Assembly (NCBI RefSeq): GCF_900323885.1
Contig: NZ_OOHJ01000018.1
Span: forward strand, 3,397,001-3,461,000
Direction: 5' to 3'
Length of the DNA stretch: 64,000 nt
Origin: [Actinomadura] parvosata subsp. kistnae
GTDB lineage: Bacteria; Actinomycetota; Actinomycetes; Streptosporangiales; Streptosporangiaceae
The first letter of the stretch is position 1, and each line of letters begins with the position of its first letter. This document shows, one piece after another, positions 42,060 through 50,106 of the stretch. A program made the position numbers and the translations under genes. The notes beneath the pieces are model-generated. The model searched no databases, was not told where the DNA came from, and saw only the letters and a program-made list of their open reading frames with translations.

Positions 42060-42869
42060 ATGCGATCCGCCGTGGCGGGGTGGGACGTCGTCAGGCCCCC
42101 GGGGCCGGGCCGGGTGGCGGGTGTGTGCATGGCCGGGTTCCGCAGCGCGGGGTCCGTCGATGTGCGGGTGGTGCCGCATCCGGCGCTCACGCTGGTGCTG
42201 GAGTTCGGGAACGGGCCGCTCGTCGTGGATCGCGCCACCGGGCGGCAGCGGCGGGGCGACCTGGTGGCCGGGTTCCTGCACCGCGATCTCCGCGTGCGCG
42301 GCGCCGGGGTGGAGTGTGTGCAGGTACGCCTGTCGCCGCTGGTCGCGCGGGCCGTGCTGGGCGCCTCCCCGGTTGCGCTCGACCGGACCGTGGTCCCTCT
42401 CGACGACCTGTGGGGACGGGACGCGGCCCGGCTGCGGCAGCGGCTCGGCGACGCCACCTCCTGGCACGACCGCTTCGCGCTGGCGGAGGCCCTGGTGGCA
42501 CGCAAGGCGCAGGCGGGGCCGGGCGTGGACCCTGAGGTGGCCTGGGTGTGGGGCCGGATCGTGCGCAGCCGGGGCCGGGCGCGGGTGGAGGCGCTGGCGG
42601 CGGAGGTCGGGTGGAGCCGCAAGCGGCTGTGGTCGCGGTTCCTGTCGCAGATTGGGCTCGCGCCCAAGCGGGCCGCGCGGCTGGTCCGCTTCGACCACGC
42701 CGCCCACCGCCTGGCCGCCGGCGAGGGCGCGGCCGGGGTGGCGGCCGACAGCGGGTACGTCGACCAGTCGCACCTGCACCGGGACTTCGTGGCGTTCACG
42801 GCGATGACGCCCGCGACCGCGGTGGGCCAGCCCTGGCTGGCGGTGGACGGCCTCGCGTGGGGGCGGTGA
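42060..42869 (+). CDS. AraC-family transcriptional regulator
   Basis: A 269-residue protein. An N-terminal cupin-like domain (LTLVLEFGNGPLVVDRATG) is followed by the two-HTH AraC domain: VEALAAEVGWSRKRLWSRFL and AAGVAADSGYVDQSHLHRDF, with the conserved GYxDQSHLxRxF. TAGCAT six bases before the ATG suggests leaderless transcription. It is divergent from the SnoaL-like gene. The C-terminal codons are part of a 27-bp tandem repeat. Confidence 0.9.
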   Translation: MRSAVAGWDVVRPPGPGRVAGVCMAGFRSAGSVDVRVVPHPALTLVLEFGNGPLVVDRATGRQRRGDLVAGFLHRDLRVRGAGVECVQVRLSPLVARAVLGASPVALDRTVVPLDDLWGRDAARLRQRLGDATSWHDRFALAEALVARKAQAGPGVDPEVAWVWGRIVRSRGRARVEALAAEVGWSRKRLWSRFLSQIGLAPKRAARLVRFDHAAHRLAAGEGAAGVAADSGYVDQSHLHRDFVAFTAMTPATAVGQPWLAVDGLAWGR

Positions 42870-42940
42870 GTGGATGGTCTCGCGTGGGCGAGGTGAGTGG
42901 ACGGCCTCACGTGGGGGACGGCCTCGCGTGGGCGTGGTGA
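42843..42940 (+). repeat. 27-bp tandem repeats from the AraC gene 3' end
   Basis: The last 27 bases of the gene (42843-42869, ending in its TGA) are repeated at 42870-42896 with three changes, then two shorter units follow up to 42940. Confidence 0.85.
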
Positions 42941-42946
42941 CCGGGC

Positions 42947-43948
42947 TCAGCCGAGCCGCAGGCGGGCCGCGGTCGGGAGGTGGTCGCTGCCGGTCGCGGG
43001 CAGGGCCCAGGTGTCGTACGGGGCCGCGCCGCGGGCCATGACGTGGTCGATCCGGGCGAGCGGGAAGGCGGCCGGCCACGTGAAGTCGAACCCGGCCCGC
43101 GCCGGGGTCAGGCGGGAGGTGAGCGGGGACAGGCCGCGGTCGTGCAGGGTGCCGTTGAGGTCGCCCAGCAGGACGATCCGCTCCAGCCGCTCGGTGGCGA
43201 GCGCGGCGCCGAGCGCGACGGCGCTCTCGTCGCGCCAGGCGGTGCCGAAGCCGTCCTGGGGACGGATGCGGACCGAGGGGAGGTGGGCGACATATGCGGC
43301 TATGTCACCGTACGGGGTGCGGACGGTGGTGCGCAGCCCGCGGTTCCAGTCGTCGGTGATGCCCTTGGGCTTGATGTCCACAGGACGGCCGTCGGCGAGA
43401 GGATGCCGGGACCAGAGCCCGACCGTGCCGGCGACGACGTGGTACGGGTGCTCGGGGGCGAGGGCGGCCTCGTAGACCGGCAGCGCCTCCGGGGTCAGCT
43501 CCTCAAGGGCGGCGAGGTCGGCTCCGGCGGCGGCCAGGGCGCGCGCCGTACCCGCTGGATCGGGATTGTCGTCGGCGACATTGTGCTGGAGCACCGTCAG
43601 GACGGGCGCCGGGCCGGCGACGCTCACGGACCCTCCGAACACGGACCCTCCGAACACGGACCCGCCGAACACGGACCCGCCGAACATCGCGCCCCAGACC
43701 ACCGCCGGAAGGGCCGCCGCGATGATCGCGGCGGGCGAGCGCCGCCACAGCGCCAGGACGAGCAGCGCCGCCACCACCAGGCCGAGCCAGGGGAGGAACG
43801 TCTCCAGCAGGCTGCCGAGGTTGCCGACGACGTTGGGGACGGCGGAGTGGAACGCCAGGAGCCCGGCCACCAGCACGGCGGCCACGACGAGGATCCGGCC
43901 CCGCACGCCCCGCCCCTCACCTGCCCCAAGGCCGTCGCTCACGTGCAC
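42947..43948 (-). CDS. Membrane-anchored endonuclease/exonuclease/phosphatase family protein
   Basis: A 333-residue protein. Three N-terminal membrane helices are followed by a (GGSVF)4 linker, then an EEP domain: LQHNVADDN, the metal Glu in LEEL, VLLGDLNGT (Asp-x-Asn) and GSDHLPT (catalytic His). The active site faces outside. Phosphodiesterase or phospholipase activity is likely, but the substrate is unknown. The start is a GTG at 43948 or 43942. Confidence 0.88.
   Translation of the reverse strand: MHVSDGLGAGEGRGVRGRILVVAAVLVAGLLAFHSAVPNVVGNLGSLLETFLPWLGLVVAALLVLALWRRSPAAIIAAALPAVVWGAMFGGSVFGGSVFGGSVFGGSVSVAGPAPVLTVLQHNVADDNPDPAGTARALAAAGADLAALEELTPEALPVYEAALAPEHPYHVVAGTVGLWSRHPLADGRPVDIKPKGITDDWNRGLRTTVRTPYGDIAAYVAHLPSVRIRPQDGFGTAWRDESAVALGAALATERLERIVLLGDLNGTLHDRGLSPLTSRLTPARAGFDFTWPAAFPLARIDHVMARGAAPYDTWALPATGSDHLPTAARLRLG
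43626..43685 (-). repeat. 15-bp in-frame tandem repeat, four units
   Basis: Four near-identical 15-bp units encode GGSVF repeats between the membrane helices and the catalytic domain. Units 1-2 and 3-4 differ from each other by one base. Confidence 0.9.
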
Positions 43949-43998
43949 CCCCCGCTCCTGCCCCTGACGCGAATCGACTCGATGATCGCATCAGGCCG

Positions 43999-44835
43999 TC
44001 ACAGGAAGAACCGCAGAGCTCGCCCGGCGATGGCCGGCGCCGCCTTGCGCTCCGACGGGCTCAGGTGGTTGAGGCCGGGCAGGGTTTCGAGGGTGGCGTG
44101 CGGCAGGACCTCGCTCAGCGTCGCGAACTCGGCCCGGTGGGCGGCCTTGGACCGCCCGCCGCAGAGCAGCAGCACCGTGGCGGACACGTCCGCGAACCCG
44201 GCGAGCCGGCCGTGCTGGGCGGCGATCTGCTCGTGCTCGGCCGCGTTGCACTCCAGCAGGGGCAGCATCCGCCGCCACGCCTCGCCGTGGAAGGCCATGC
44301 GCAGCACCAGCCGCAGGTACCAGCCGGGCACCTTGGTCATGAAGGCGGGAGCGCCGCCGGAGCCGCGGATGAAGCACGCGAACGCGCCGTAAGGGTCGCC
44401 GGCGGCCAGCAGTTCGCGGTAGCGCGGGATCCACCCGGTCGGGACGGGCGCGACGGGCACCCCCGGCTCCCACGCCACGATCCGCTCGAACACCGGGTGC
44501 GTGCGCGCCGTCTCCAGCAGGGCCAGCCCGCCGTAGCTGTGCCCGAACGCGAGCCGCGCCCCGGTCTCCGCCTGCACGGCGAGGACGTCCTCGACATCGT
44601 CGGCCAGGGTGTAGTGCGGGCCCTGGGGGCCGCTGGCGCCGCGCCCGCGCCGCTCGACGACGTGGACGGTGAACGAGCCCGCCAGCCCGTGGGCCAGCGG
44701 CAGGTAGTCGTCGCAGGTGCGCAGCGTGCCGCCCACCAGGATGAGGCCGGGGCCGTCGCCGGTCGTCCGGTAGGCGATCGTCGTGCCGTCGGCGGAGGTG
44801 ACCGCGCGCTCACGTAAGGACGGGGGGTGGCTCAT
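43999..44835 (-). CDS. Alpha/beta hydrolase
   Basis: A 278-residue fold protein starting MSHPPSLRERAVTSADGTTI. It has GGTLRTCDDY near the oxyanion hole, the nucleophile elbow GHSYGG, an acidic residue in LLLCGGRSKAAHRAEF and the His in LPGLNHLSPSE. Its ATG overlaps the stop of the MarR gene (ATGA), so it is translationally coupled and is probably the MarR target. Confidence 0.9.
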   Translation of the reverse strand: MSHPPSLRERAVTSADGTTIAYRTTGDGPGLILVGGTLRTCDDYLPLAHGLAGSFTVHVVERRGRGASGPQGPHYTLADDVEDVLAVQAETGARLAFGHSYGGLALLETARTHPVFERIVAWEPGVPVAPVPTGWIPRYRELLAAGDPYGAFACFIRGSGGAPAFMTKVPGWYLRLVLRMAFHGEAWRRMLPLLECNAAEHEQIAAQHGRLAGFADVSATVLLLCGGRSKAAHRAEFATLSEVLPHATLETLPGLNHLSPSERKAAPAIAGRALRFFL

Positions 44836-45269
44836 GTCGTCTTCTCCTGCTCCCATTGGTCGAAGGTGGCCAGCAGCCGGGCCGTGTGCTCGGCGTACTC
44901 GTCGTAGGGGATGCCGCTGCGCGCGACCAACTCGGCCAGCCGCCCCTCGAACCCCTCCTGGATCGAGGCGACCAGCCGCTTGCCCTGGTCGGTGAGGCTG
45001 AGCCGCCTGCGGTTGCCCCCGGCGGGGTCGGGCCGCACGTCGAGGAGGCCGTCGGCCGCCAGCACACCTGTCATGCGGCTCACCGACGGCTCGGTCACGC
45101 CGAGGTATTCGGCGAGGGTGCGCTGCGTCGAGGCGCCCAGCTCGCCCACCAGCACGAGGGCCAGGTAGCGGCTGTAGGACAGGTTGTGCTCGGCTCGCAG
45201 GATCCGGTCGGCCGCCCGGTCGAGGCGGGCGGTCAGCACATGGAGGTTGAGGCTCAGGTTGCGATCCAC
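44832..45269 (-). CDS. MarR-family transcriptional regulator
   Basis: A 145-residue protein from a GTG. The winged HTH has TQRTLAEYLGVTEPSVSRMT and the wing RPDPAGGNRRRLSLTDQGK, typical of MarR. It is divergent from a VOC gene; an inverted repeat lies in the 68-bp gap. It likely controls both the coupled hydrolase and the VOC gene. Confidence 0.92.
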   Translation of the reverse strand: MDRNLSLNLHVLTARLDRAADRILRAEHNLSYSRYLALVLVGELGASTQRTLAEYLGVTEPSVSRMTGVLAADGLLDVRPDPAGGNRRRLSLTDQGKRLVASIQEGFEGRLAELVARSGIPYDEYAEHTARLLATFDQWEQEKTT

Positions 45270-45287
45270 GTCCGCAACTTAACATTC

Positions 45288-45308
45288 TAACTTAGCCAAG
45301 GCAAGTTA
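45288..45308. promoter_or_regulatory. Candidate MarR operator
   Basis: TAACTT-N9-AAGTTA, an A/T-rich dyad in very G/C-rich surroundings, lies between the divergent MarR and VOC genes. TTCAAT at 45326-45331, six bases before the VOC ATG, looks like a -10 element. Confidence 0.65.
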
Positions 45309-45337
45309 CTGCTCGCGGGCGGGTGTTCAATGGGCGG

Positions 45338-45733
45338 ATGGACATCCTCGGCGTCGACAACGTGCTGATCCCCGTGGGCGACCTGGCCGCGGCCCGGCGG
45401 TACTACGCCGACGGGCTCGGCCTGAAGGTGAAGTTCGAGATGGAGGCGCAGGGGGTCGCGTTGTTCTCGGTGGGGGCGGAGGCGCCGGGCATCCTCGTCC
45501 GCGTCGACGCCCGCGCGGGCCGGCCGGGGCCGGGGCCCGCGATGCGGCTGTGGCTCGAAGTCCCCGACGCCCGCGCCGTGTCCGCTGAGCTGGGCGAACG
45601 CGGCATCCGCCCGCTCGCCGCACCCTTCGAGGTCGGTACGGGCTGGGCCGTCGAGGTGGCCGACCCGTGGGGCAACGTGATCGGCTTCACCGACTACCTC
45701 AAACGCCCCGAGCTGTCCCGCCCCCGCCCCTGA
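45338..45733 (+). CDS. VOC family protein (glyoxalase-like, single domain)
   Basis: A 131-residue protein starting MDILGVDNVLIPVGDLAAAR. One VOC module pair runs through RRYYADGLGLKVKFEMEAQG to VADPWGNVIGFTDY, the DPxGNxI closing strand. Possible metal-dependent lyase, dioxygenase or binding protein. Divergent from the MarR gene and one base from the convergent hydrolase stop. Confidence 0.9.
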   Translation: MDILGVDNVLIPVGDLAAARRYYADGLGLKVKFEMEAQGVALFSVGAEAPGILVRVDARAGRPGPGPAMRLWLEVPDARAVSAELGERGIRPLAAPFEVGTGWAVEVADPWGNVIGFTDYLKRPELSRPRP

Positions 45734-45734
45734 C

Positions 45735-46508
45735 TCAGGCCGGAGCCGCCGGGCGGGCGAGGTGCTGCATGAGCAGGCGCAGCACCGTTTCGGGGGCTTC
45801 GACGTGCGGGTCGTGCCCCGTCGGCAGGGACGCCTGCCGTACCAGCGGGAACTCGCGGGTGACCGCGTCGAGCTCCCGCCGGGTCCACGCACAGTACGCC
45901 TCCCACGCCGGCACCAGCCGGTCGGGGAACACCGCGGCGAAGGCCGGCGCGTCGCCGCTGACCACCAGCAGCGGGCACCGGGCGCGCCGATACACCGGGA
46001 AGAGGTCGAGCGCGTCTATCTCCCGCATGACCTGCAAGAACGACTCCGGCAGCCCCTGGCCCATCTCCGCCAGGAACGCGGTCATCTCCCGGCAGGCGCC
46101 GGCCGCCGCGTTCGCGTCCAGGCCGGCGAACTGGCCGGGGCGGGTCGGGTTGCCGTGGCCGTCGAGGTTCACGGCGAGCCGGCACTCCGGGTGCTCCGCC
46201 GCCCACAGGGCCGCGATCATGCCGCCCAGGGAGTGCCCGACGACCACCGGCCGGTGCAGCTGGTACGCGTCGGCGACGGCCGCGACGTCCTCAAGCACCG
46301 CCGGCCACGACCACGGCGCGGCGCCGGACTCGCCGTGGCCGCGCAGGTCCATGGAGACCGGCCGGAAACCGGCGCCCACGAGCAGCCCGGCGAGCGGCTC
46401 CCAGTCGGCACGGGTACGGCCGCCGCCGTGCAGGAGCAGCACGTCCTGCCCGGAACCGCCGTGGTCCTCCGTCATGATCGGTACGGGACCGTTCATGACC
46501 GTCGCCAT
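45735..46508 (-). CDS. Alpha/beta hydrolase
   Basis: A 257-residue hydrolase starting MATVMNGPVPIMTEDHGGSG. It has LLLHGGGRTRADW (oxyanion), SMDLRGHGESG, the nucleophile elbow VGHSLGGM, and the His in LPTGHDPHVEAP. It lies eight bases downstream of a lipoprotein gene with an LpqF-like N-terminal domain. In some actinobacterial proteins such a domain and a hydrolase are fused, so the two may act together. Confidence 0.88.
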   Translation of the reverse strand: MATVMNGPVPIMTEDHGGSGQDVLLLHGGGRTRADWEPLAGLLVGAGFRPVSMDLRGHGESGAAPWSWPAVLEDVAAVADAYQLHRPVVVGHSLGGMIAALWAAEHPECRLAVNLDGHGNPTRPGQFAGLDANAAAGACREMTAFLAEMGQGLPESFLQVMREIDALDLFPVYRRARCPLLVVSGDAPAFAAVFPDRLVPAWEAYCAWTRRELDAVTREFPLVRQASLPTGHDPHVEAPETVLRLLMQHLARPAAPA

Positions 46509-46516
46509 CTGAGCAC

Positions 46517-46918
46517 CTATCTGGGTTCGAGCAGCAAGTAGTCGATCTTGCCGTCGTCGTCCACGGAGATCTTCGTGTCGTACTTCTGCCCGGCCGGAAT
46601 CGACGTCACCCCGGCCAGCTCGGTCGGCTTCGTGCTGCTCAGCTCCTCCAGCTTGAGCCCGGCCAGGTCCTTGGCCAGCTCGTTGAACTTCGCCGCCGGC
46701 ACCTCCTTGAGGAAGGTCTCGCTGAGGTGCTCGCTGAGCTCGCCGTCCGGGATCGGCGTGCGGTTGACCGCGTCCAGGTACCACTGCAGCTGCTTGCCGA
46801 CGGAGCTGTCGGGGACGGCCACGGCCTTCTCACCGCCGCCGCTGCCGCCGGCCGAGCAGCCCGTCACGAGGACGGCGAGCAGAGCGATGAAGCCGGCTAA
46901 CGCCGAGAGAGAACGCAC
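46517..46918 (-). CDS. Lipoprotein resembling the N-terminal domain of Cpe/LpqF-type hydrolases
   Basis: A 133-residue protein from a GTG after AGGAG. Signal peptide with lipobox LVTGC at about residues 17-21, a Ser/Gly linker, then VGKQLQWYLDAVNRTPIPDG and LSEHLSETFLKEVPAAKFNE. This resembles the steroid-isomerase-like N-terminal module found before beta-lactamase-type or hydrolase domains in LpqF/ORF12-like proteins. Here it is a separate gene, followed by a hydrolase gene. Anchored outside the membrane. Confidence 0.7.
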   Translation of the reverse strand: MRSLSALAGFIALLAVLVTGCSAGGSGGGEKAVAVPDSSVGKQLQWYLDAVNRTPIPDGELSEHLSETFLKEVPAAKFNELAKDLAGLKLEELSSTKPTELAGVTSIPAGQKYDTKISVDDDGKIDYLLLEPR

Positions 46919-47004
46919 TGAGGACTCCTGATGATCGACTTTCGGGAAAGCGCATGCTAGCAACCCGCGCCGTCAAGAACGTCCCGCGAGTGACGGGCGC
47001 CGGG

Positions 47005-47973
47005 TCAGCGCAGGAGGATCGGGTTGGTGAGGGCGGCCATGTGGCCGGTGGGGTGGCGGATCTCGGCACGGACGAACGGGGACTCCGCCGCGCTCGTCCG
47101 CCATTCCACGACGCCCGGGCCGCCGTCGGCGGGCAGCGGTGCGCGGTGGGTGGTGCCGCGTTCGGTGTGGAAGGTGACGGTGCCGGAGGGGACGCCGTGC
47201 ACCTCCAGCTGCACCACGACCGGCTCGCCGCCCGTCTCCAGGCGTTCGCCGATGCCGGCGGGCGTGGAGGAGACGGCGGTGTGGGCCTCGAAGGTCAGGT
47301 CGATGGTGGTGGCGGCGGCGATCCAGGTGCGGCCGGTGCGGAGGGCGGTGAGCAGGGCCGGGGTGCTCGGCTCGTCGGCCAGGGCGACGGTGTGAGGGGT
47401 GCCGAGCTGGCCCTCCAGGTGGGCGTCGCTGTTGCCGATCGCGGGGCGCCACGAGCCGCGGTGCACGTCGTGGGCCAGGGTGCGGCCCCATTCGGCCAGT
47501 GCGGCCTCGTTGTCGGCGTTCCAGGGCAGGTCGGAGGTCCACTGGCCGTTCCAGACCTCCACCGCGTCGAACCCCTCGTACGGGTACATGAACGTCCCGG
47601 ACGGGTACGGCGCGTACGGGTGGGCCGCCACGCACAGCCCGCCGGAGCGGCGGACCTCGTCCAGGTGCCGGTGCACAGCGTCGTCGCGGACGCCGTAACG
47701 CCACTCCACCTCCTGGCCGGGGGCCAGGCCGAGGGCCAGCCAGTGGCCGGTGCCGGTGACGACCTCCTGGCCGGGGATCACCAGCAGGTCGTCGCCGGCC
47801 AGCGCGCGCCACTCGTCGTACGCGGCGGCGGTGTTGTGCTCGGTGACGGCGATGAAGTCGAGCCCGGCGGCGCGGGCGGCGGCCACGAGCTGCGCCGGCG
47901 TCTGGTCCGCGCCTTGCGAGCGCAGCGAGTGGACGTGGCAGTCGCCCCGGTACCAGCGGCGGCCCGCTCTCAT
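47005..47973 (-). CDS. CehA/McbA-type PHP-domain metallohydrolase
   Basis: A 322-residue enzyme starting MRAGRRWYRGDCHVHSLRSQ. PHP metal ligands are in GDCHVHS, VTEHNT, IPGQEV, AAHPYAPYP and GNSDAH; the C-terminal part is beta-rich. The family hydrolyses carbamates or phosphoesters such as carbaryl. Its ATG overlaps the pyrH-like stop (ATGA), an unusual coupling with a nucleotide kinase, which hints at a nucleotide-linked substrate (inference). Confidence 0.88.
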   Translation of the reverse strand: MRAGRRWYRGDCHVHSLRSQGADQTPAQLVAAARAAGLDFIAVTEHNTAAAYDEWRALAGDDLLVIPGQEVVTGTGHWLALGLAPGQEVEWRYGVRDDAVHRHLDEVRRSGGLCVAAHPYAPYPSGTFMYPYEGFDAVEVWNGQWTSDLPWNADNEAALAEWGRTLAHDVHRGSWRPAIGNSDAHLEGQLGTPHTVALADEPSTPALLTALRTGRTWIAAATTIDLTFEAHTAVSSTPAGIGERLETGGEPVVVQLEVHGVPSGTVTFHTERGTTHRAPLPADGGPGVVEWRTSAAESPFVRAEIRHPTGHMAALTNPILLR

Positions 47974-48701
47974 GAGCCGGGGGCGTCGACGGTGATGCGG
48001 GTGCCGATGTCCTCGCCCTCGCAGATGGCCCGCATCACGCCCCTGGCGGCGACGTCGAACACGTGCATGCGCAGGCCCTGCTCGTTCGCGAGGACGAACG
48101 CGCTCTCGTCCATGACCCGCACCCCGGCCGCCAGCGCCTCCCGGTAGGTGAGGTTCGTGTAGCGCTTGGCGTCAGGGTTGAGGTTCGGGTCGGTGTCGTA
48201 CACGCCGTCCACGCCGCGCTTGGCCACCAGCAGGGCGTCCGCGTCGAGTTCCAGGGCTCGCTGCACGGCCGGGTAGTCGGTGGTGACGTACGGCTGGCCG
48301 ATGCCGCCGGCGAGCAGCACGATGAGGTCGCGGCGCAGGTGCCGGTCGGCGCGCAGCCGGATGAACGGCTCGGCCACGCTCTGCATGGGCATGGCCGTCA
48401 TGACCCGGACGTCGGTGTCGGAGCGGGCGGTCAGGACGCCGCGCAGCATCAGAGCGTTCATGACCGTGCCCAGCATGCCGATGTTGTCGGCCTCGGCCCG
48501 GCCGATGCCCCAGCCGTCCGCCATGCGGCCGCGGAAGTAGTTGCCGCCGCCGATCACCACGGCGATCTGCACGCCGAGGTCATGGACGGACAGGATCTCG
48601 TCGGCGAGCTGGGCCAGGCTCGCCGGGTCGGTGCCCCAGCCGCTCTCGCCCGAGAGGGCCTCGCCGCTGAGCTTGACCACGACACGTGAGTAACGACGCA
48701 T
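47970..48701 (-). CDS. pyrH: UMP kinase (PyrH-type amino-acid-kinase-fold protein), paralogue
   Basis: A 243-residue protein starting MRRYSRVVVKLSGEALSGES, with KLSGEAL as phosphate loop, VIGGGNYFRG, KRGVDGVYDTDP and a C-terminal GTRI. Length and motifs match bacterial UMP kinase, which makes UDP from UMP. The normal rpsB-tsf-pyrH-frr context is absent. It is coupled by a 4-bp overlap to a PHP hydrolase and preceded by a GNAT gene. So it may be a second, specialised copy. Confidence 0.85.
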   Translation of the reverse strand: MRRYSRVVVKLSGEALSGESGWGTDPASLAQLADEILSVHDLGVQIAVVIGGGNYFRGRMADGWGIGRAEADNIGMLGTVMNALMLRGVLTARSDTDVRVMTAMPMQSVAEPFIRLRADRHLRRDLIVLLAGGIGQPYVTTDYPAVQRALELDADALLVAKRGVDGVYDTDPNLNPDAKRYTNLTYREALAAGVRVMDESAFVLANEQGLRMHVFDVAARGVMRAICEGEDIGTRITVDAPGS

Positions 48702-48766
48702 CCCGCCATCCCTTCGGGGCCGCGCGTTCGGCGACCCGGCCAAGGATACGGCTCGGCCGCCCAGCC

Positions 48767-49228
48767 CTACAGGTGCAGCACGCCGACCGTCTGGCCGCCG
48801 CTCGTCTCCCCGGTGAGCTCGAAGCCGAGCTTGCGGTAGAAGCCCTCCGGCCCGTCGTCGCCCGGATGCCAGGTCACGTACATGCGGGTGACGCCGCGCC
48901 GCCGCAGCTCGTCGGCCACCGATGAGACCGCGAACCGGCCCACGCCGCGCCCCTGCGCGTCCGGCACCACGTTGAGGCGCCACAGCCCGGAACGGAAGTC
49001 GACCCCCTTGCCGTTCCAGTCGATGTCGAGGAAGGTCATGAGGAAGCCGACGGCGGTGCCGTCCTCGTCGAGGATGAGGCGCGGCCACGCGGTCTCTCCG
49101 TGGACGTACGCCTCAGCCAGCGACTTCGCCACCGGCGAGACGAAGTGCTCCTGGTCGGGGCGGACCTTCACGGCGAGTGCCGTGTCGATGTTGGCCGGGG
49201 TGATGCGGGCGAGGCGCAGCTCAGGCAT
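48767..49228 (-). CDS. GNAT acetyltransferase (diamine/spermidine acetyltransferase-like)
   Basis: A 153-residue enzyme starting MPELRLARITPANIDTALAV. The N-terminal HFVSPVAKSLAEAYVHGETA resembles BltD/PaiA-like polyamine acetyltransferases. The acetyl-CoA loop is VVPDAQGRGVGRFAVS. It precedes the pyrH paralogue on the same strand by 65 bp. Confidence 0.88.
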   Translation of the reverse strand: MPELRLARITPANIDTALAVKVRPDQEHFVSPVAKSLAEAYVHGETAWPRLILDEDGTAVGFLMTFLDIDWNGKGVDFRSGLWRLNVVPDAQGRGVGRFAVSSVADELRRRGVTRMYVTWHPGDDGPEGFYRKLGFELTGETSGGQTVGVLHL

Positions 49229-49303
49229 GGTGCGGCAATCTTGTGAGGGGACGGTCGCTCCAGTGCACCCTTACCGGGGGATCCGGCGCCACTCATTTTC
49301 AGC

Positions 49304-49337
49304 GCGGCGCCGTCACCGTTTTCAGAGCGTCACCGTT
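49304..49337. repeat. 17-bp tandem duplication at the LysE 3' end
   Basis: CGTCACCGTT occurs at 49311-49320 and 49328-49337, with TTTTCAG-type bases between. The second unit contains the stop codon of the LysE gene (49330-49332). Confidence 0.5.
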
Positions 49338-49965
49338 GTTCCAGGGCCAGTTTCACGCCGAGCCCGACGAAGATGCCGCCCGTGGCGACGTCGATGCGGC
49401 GGCGGGCGGCGCGGCGGTGGCGCAGCCAGCCGCCGATGCGGCCCGCGAGGACGCCGACCGCCCCGTCCACCACGAACTCCATGGCGATCAGGATGACTCC
49501 GAGGATCGCGAACTGCAGCCACACCTGGCCGAGGCTCGGGTTGATGAACTGCGGGAGGAACGCGATGGTGAAGGTGACCATCTTGGGGTTGAGCAGGTTC
49601 GTCATCAGCCCGCTCAGGTACGCCCGGCGCCCCGACATGCTGCCGCCGCCCACCGCGACCTCCAGCGGGCTGTCGTCGCGGTTGCGGATGGCCTGGACGC
49701 CCAGGTAGATCAGGTACGCGGCGCCGACGATCCGGACGACGGTGAAGGCGATCGGCACCGCCTCGAAGAGCGCCGCGAGGCCCGCGGCGGCCACGGCGAC
49801 GTGGATGGCCTCGCTGGTGGCGACGCCCGCGGTGGCGAGCAGGCCGGCCCGGGGGCCGCCGCGCATCCCGCAGCCCAGCACGAACAGCATGTCCGGCCCC
49901 GGGGTGATCATGGCGATGATCGTGGTGACGGTGAAGAGGGCAAGGAGGTGGGGGTCGATCGGCAT
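49330..49965 (-). CDS. LysE/RhtB-family exporter
   Basis: A 211-residue, six-helix exporter starting MPIDPHLLALFTVTTIIAMI. The family signature ITPGPDMLFVLGCGMRGG is followed by AGVATSEAIHVAVAAAG and NPKMVTFTIAFLPQFI. It exports amino acids or derivatives. Stand-alone gene. Confidence 0.93.
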   Translation of the reverse strand: MPIDPHLLALFTVTTIIAMITPGPDMLFVLGCGMRGGPRAGLLATAGVATSEAIHVAVAAAGLAALFEAVPIAFTVVRIVGAAYLIYLGVQAIRNRDDSPLEVAVGGGSMSGRRAYLSGLMTNLLNPKMVTFTIAFLPQFINPSLGQVWLQFAILGVILIAMEFVVDGAVGVLAGRIGGWLRHRRAARRRIDVATGGIFVGLGVKLALEQR

Positions 49966-50106
49966 ATCCGGATTTTCCCACGTTGTCCTACATTGCGGAT
50001 CTACGGGGGAGCCCTCAGCACCACACTCTCAAGGGGCGGGAAGCGCCGATACCGCTCCGCCGCCGTCGCGCAGCTCGGCCGGCATCGGCGCCTCCAAGAG
50101 CAGGAA

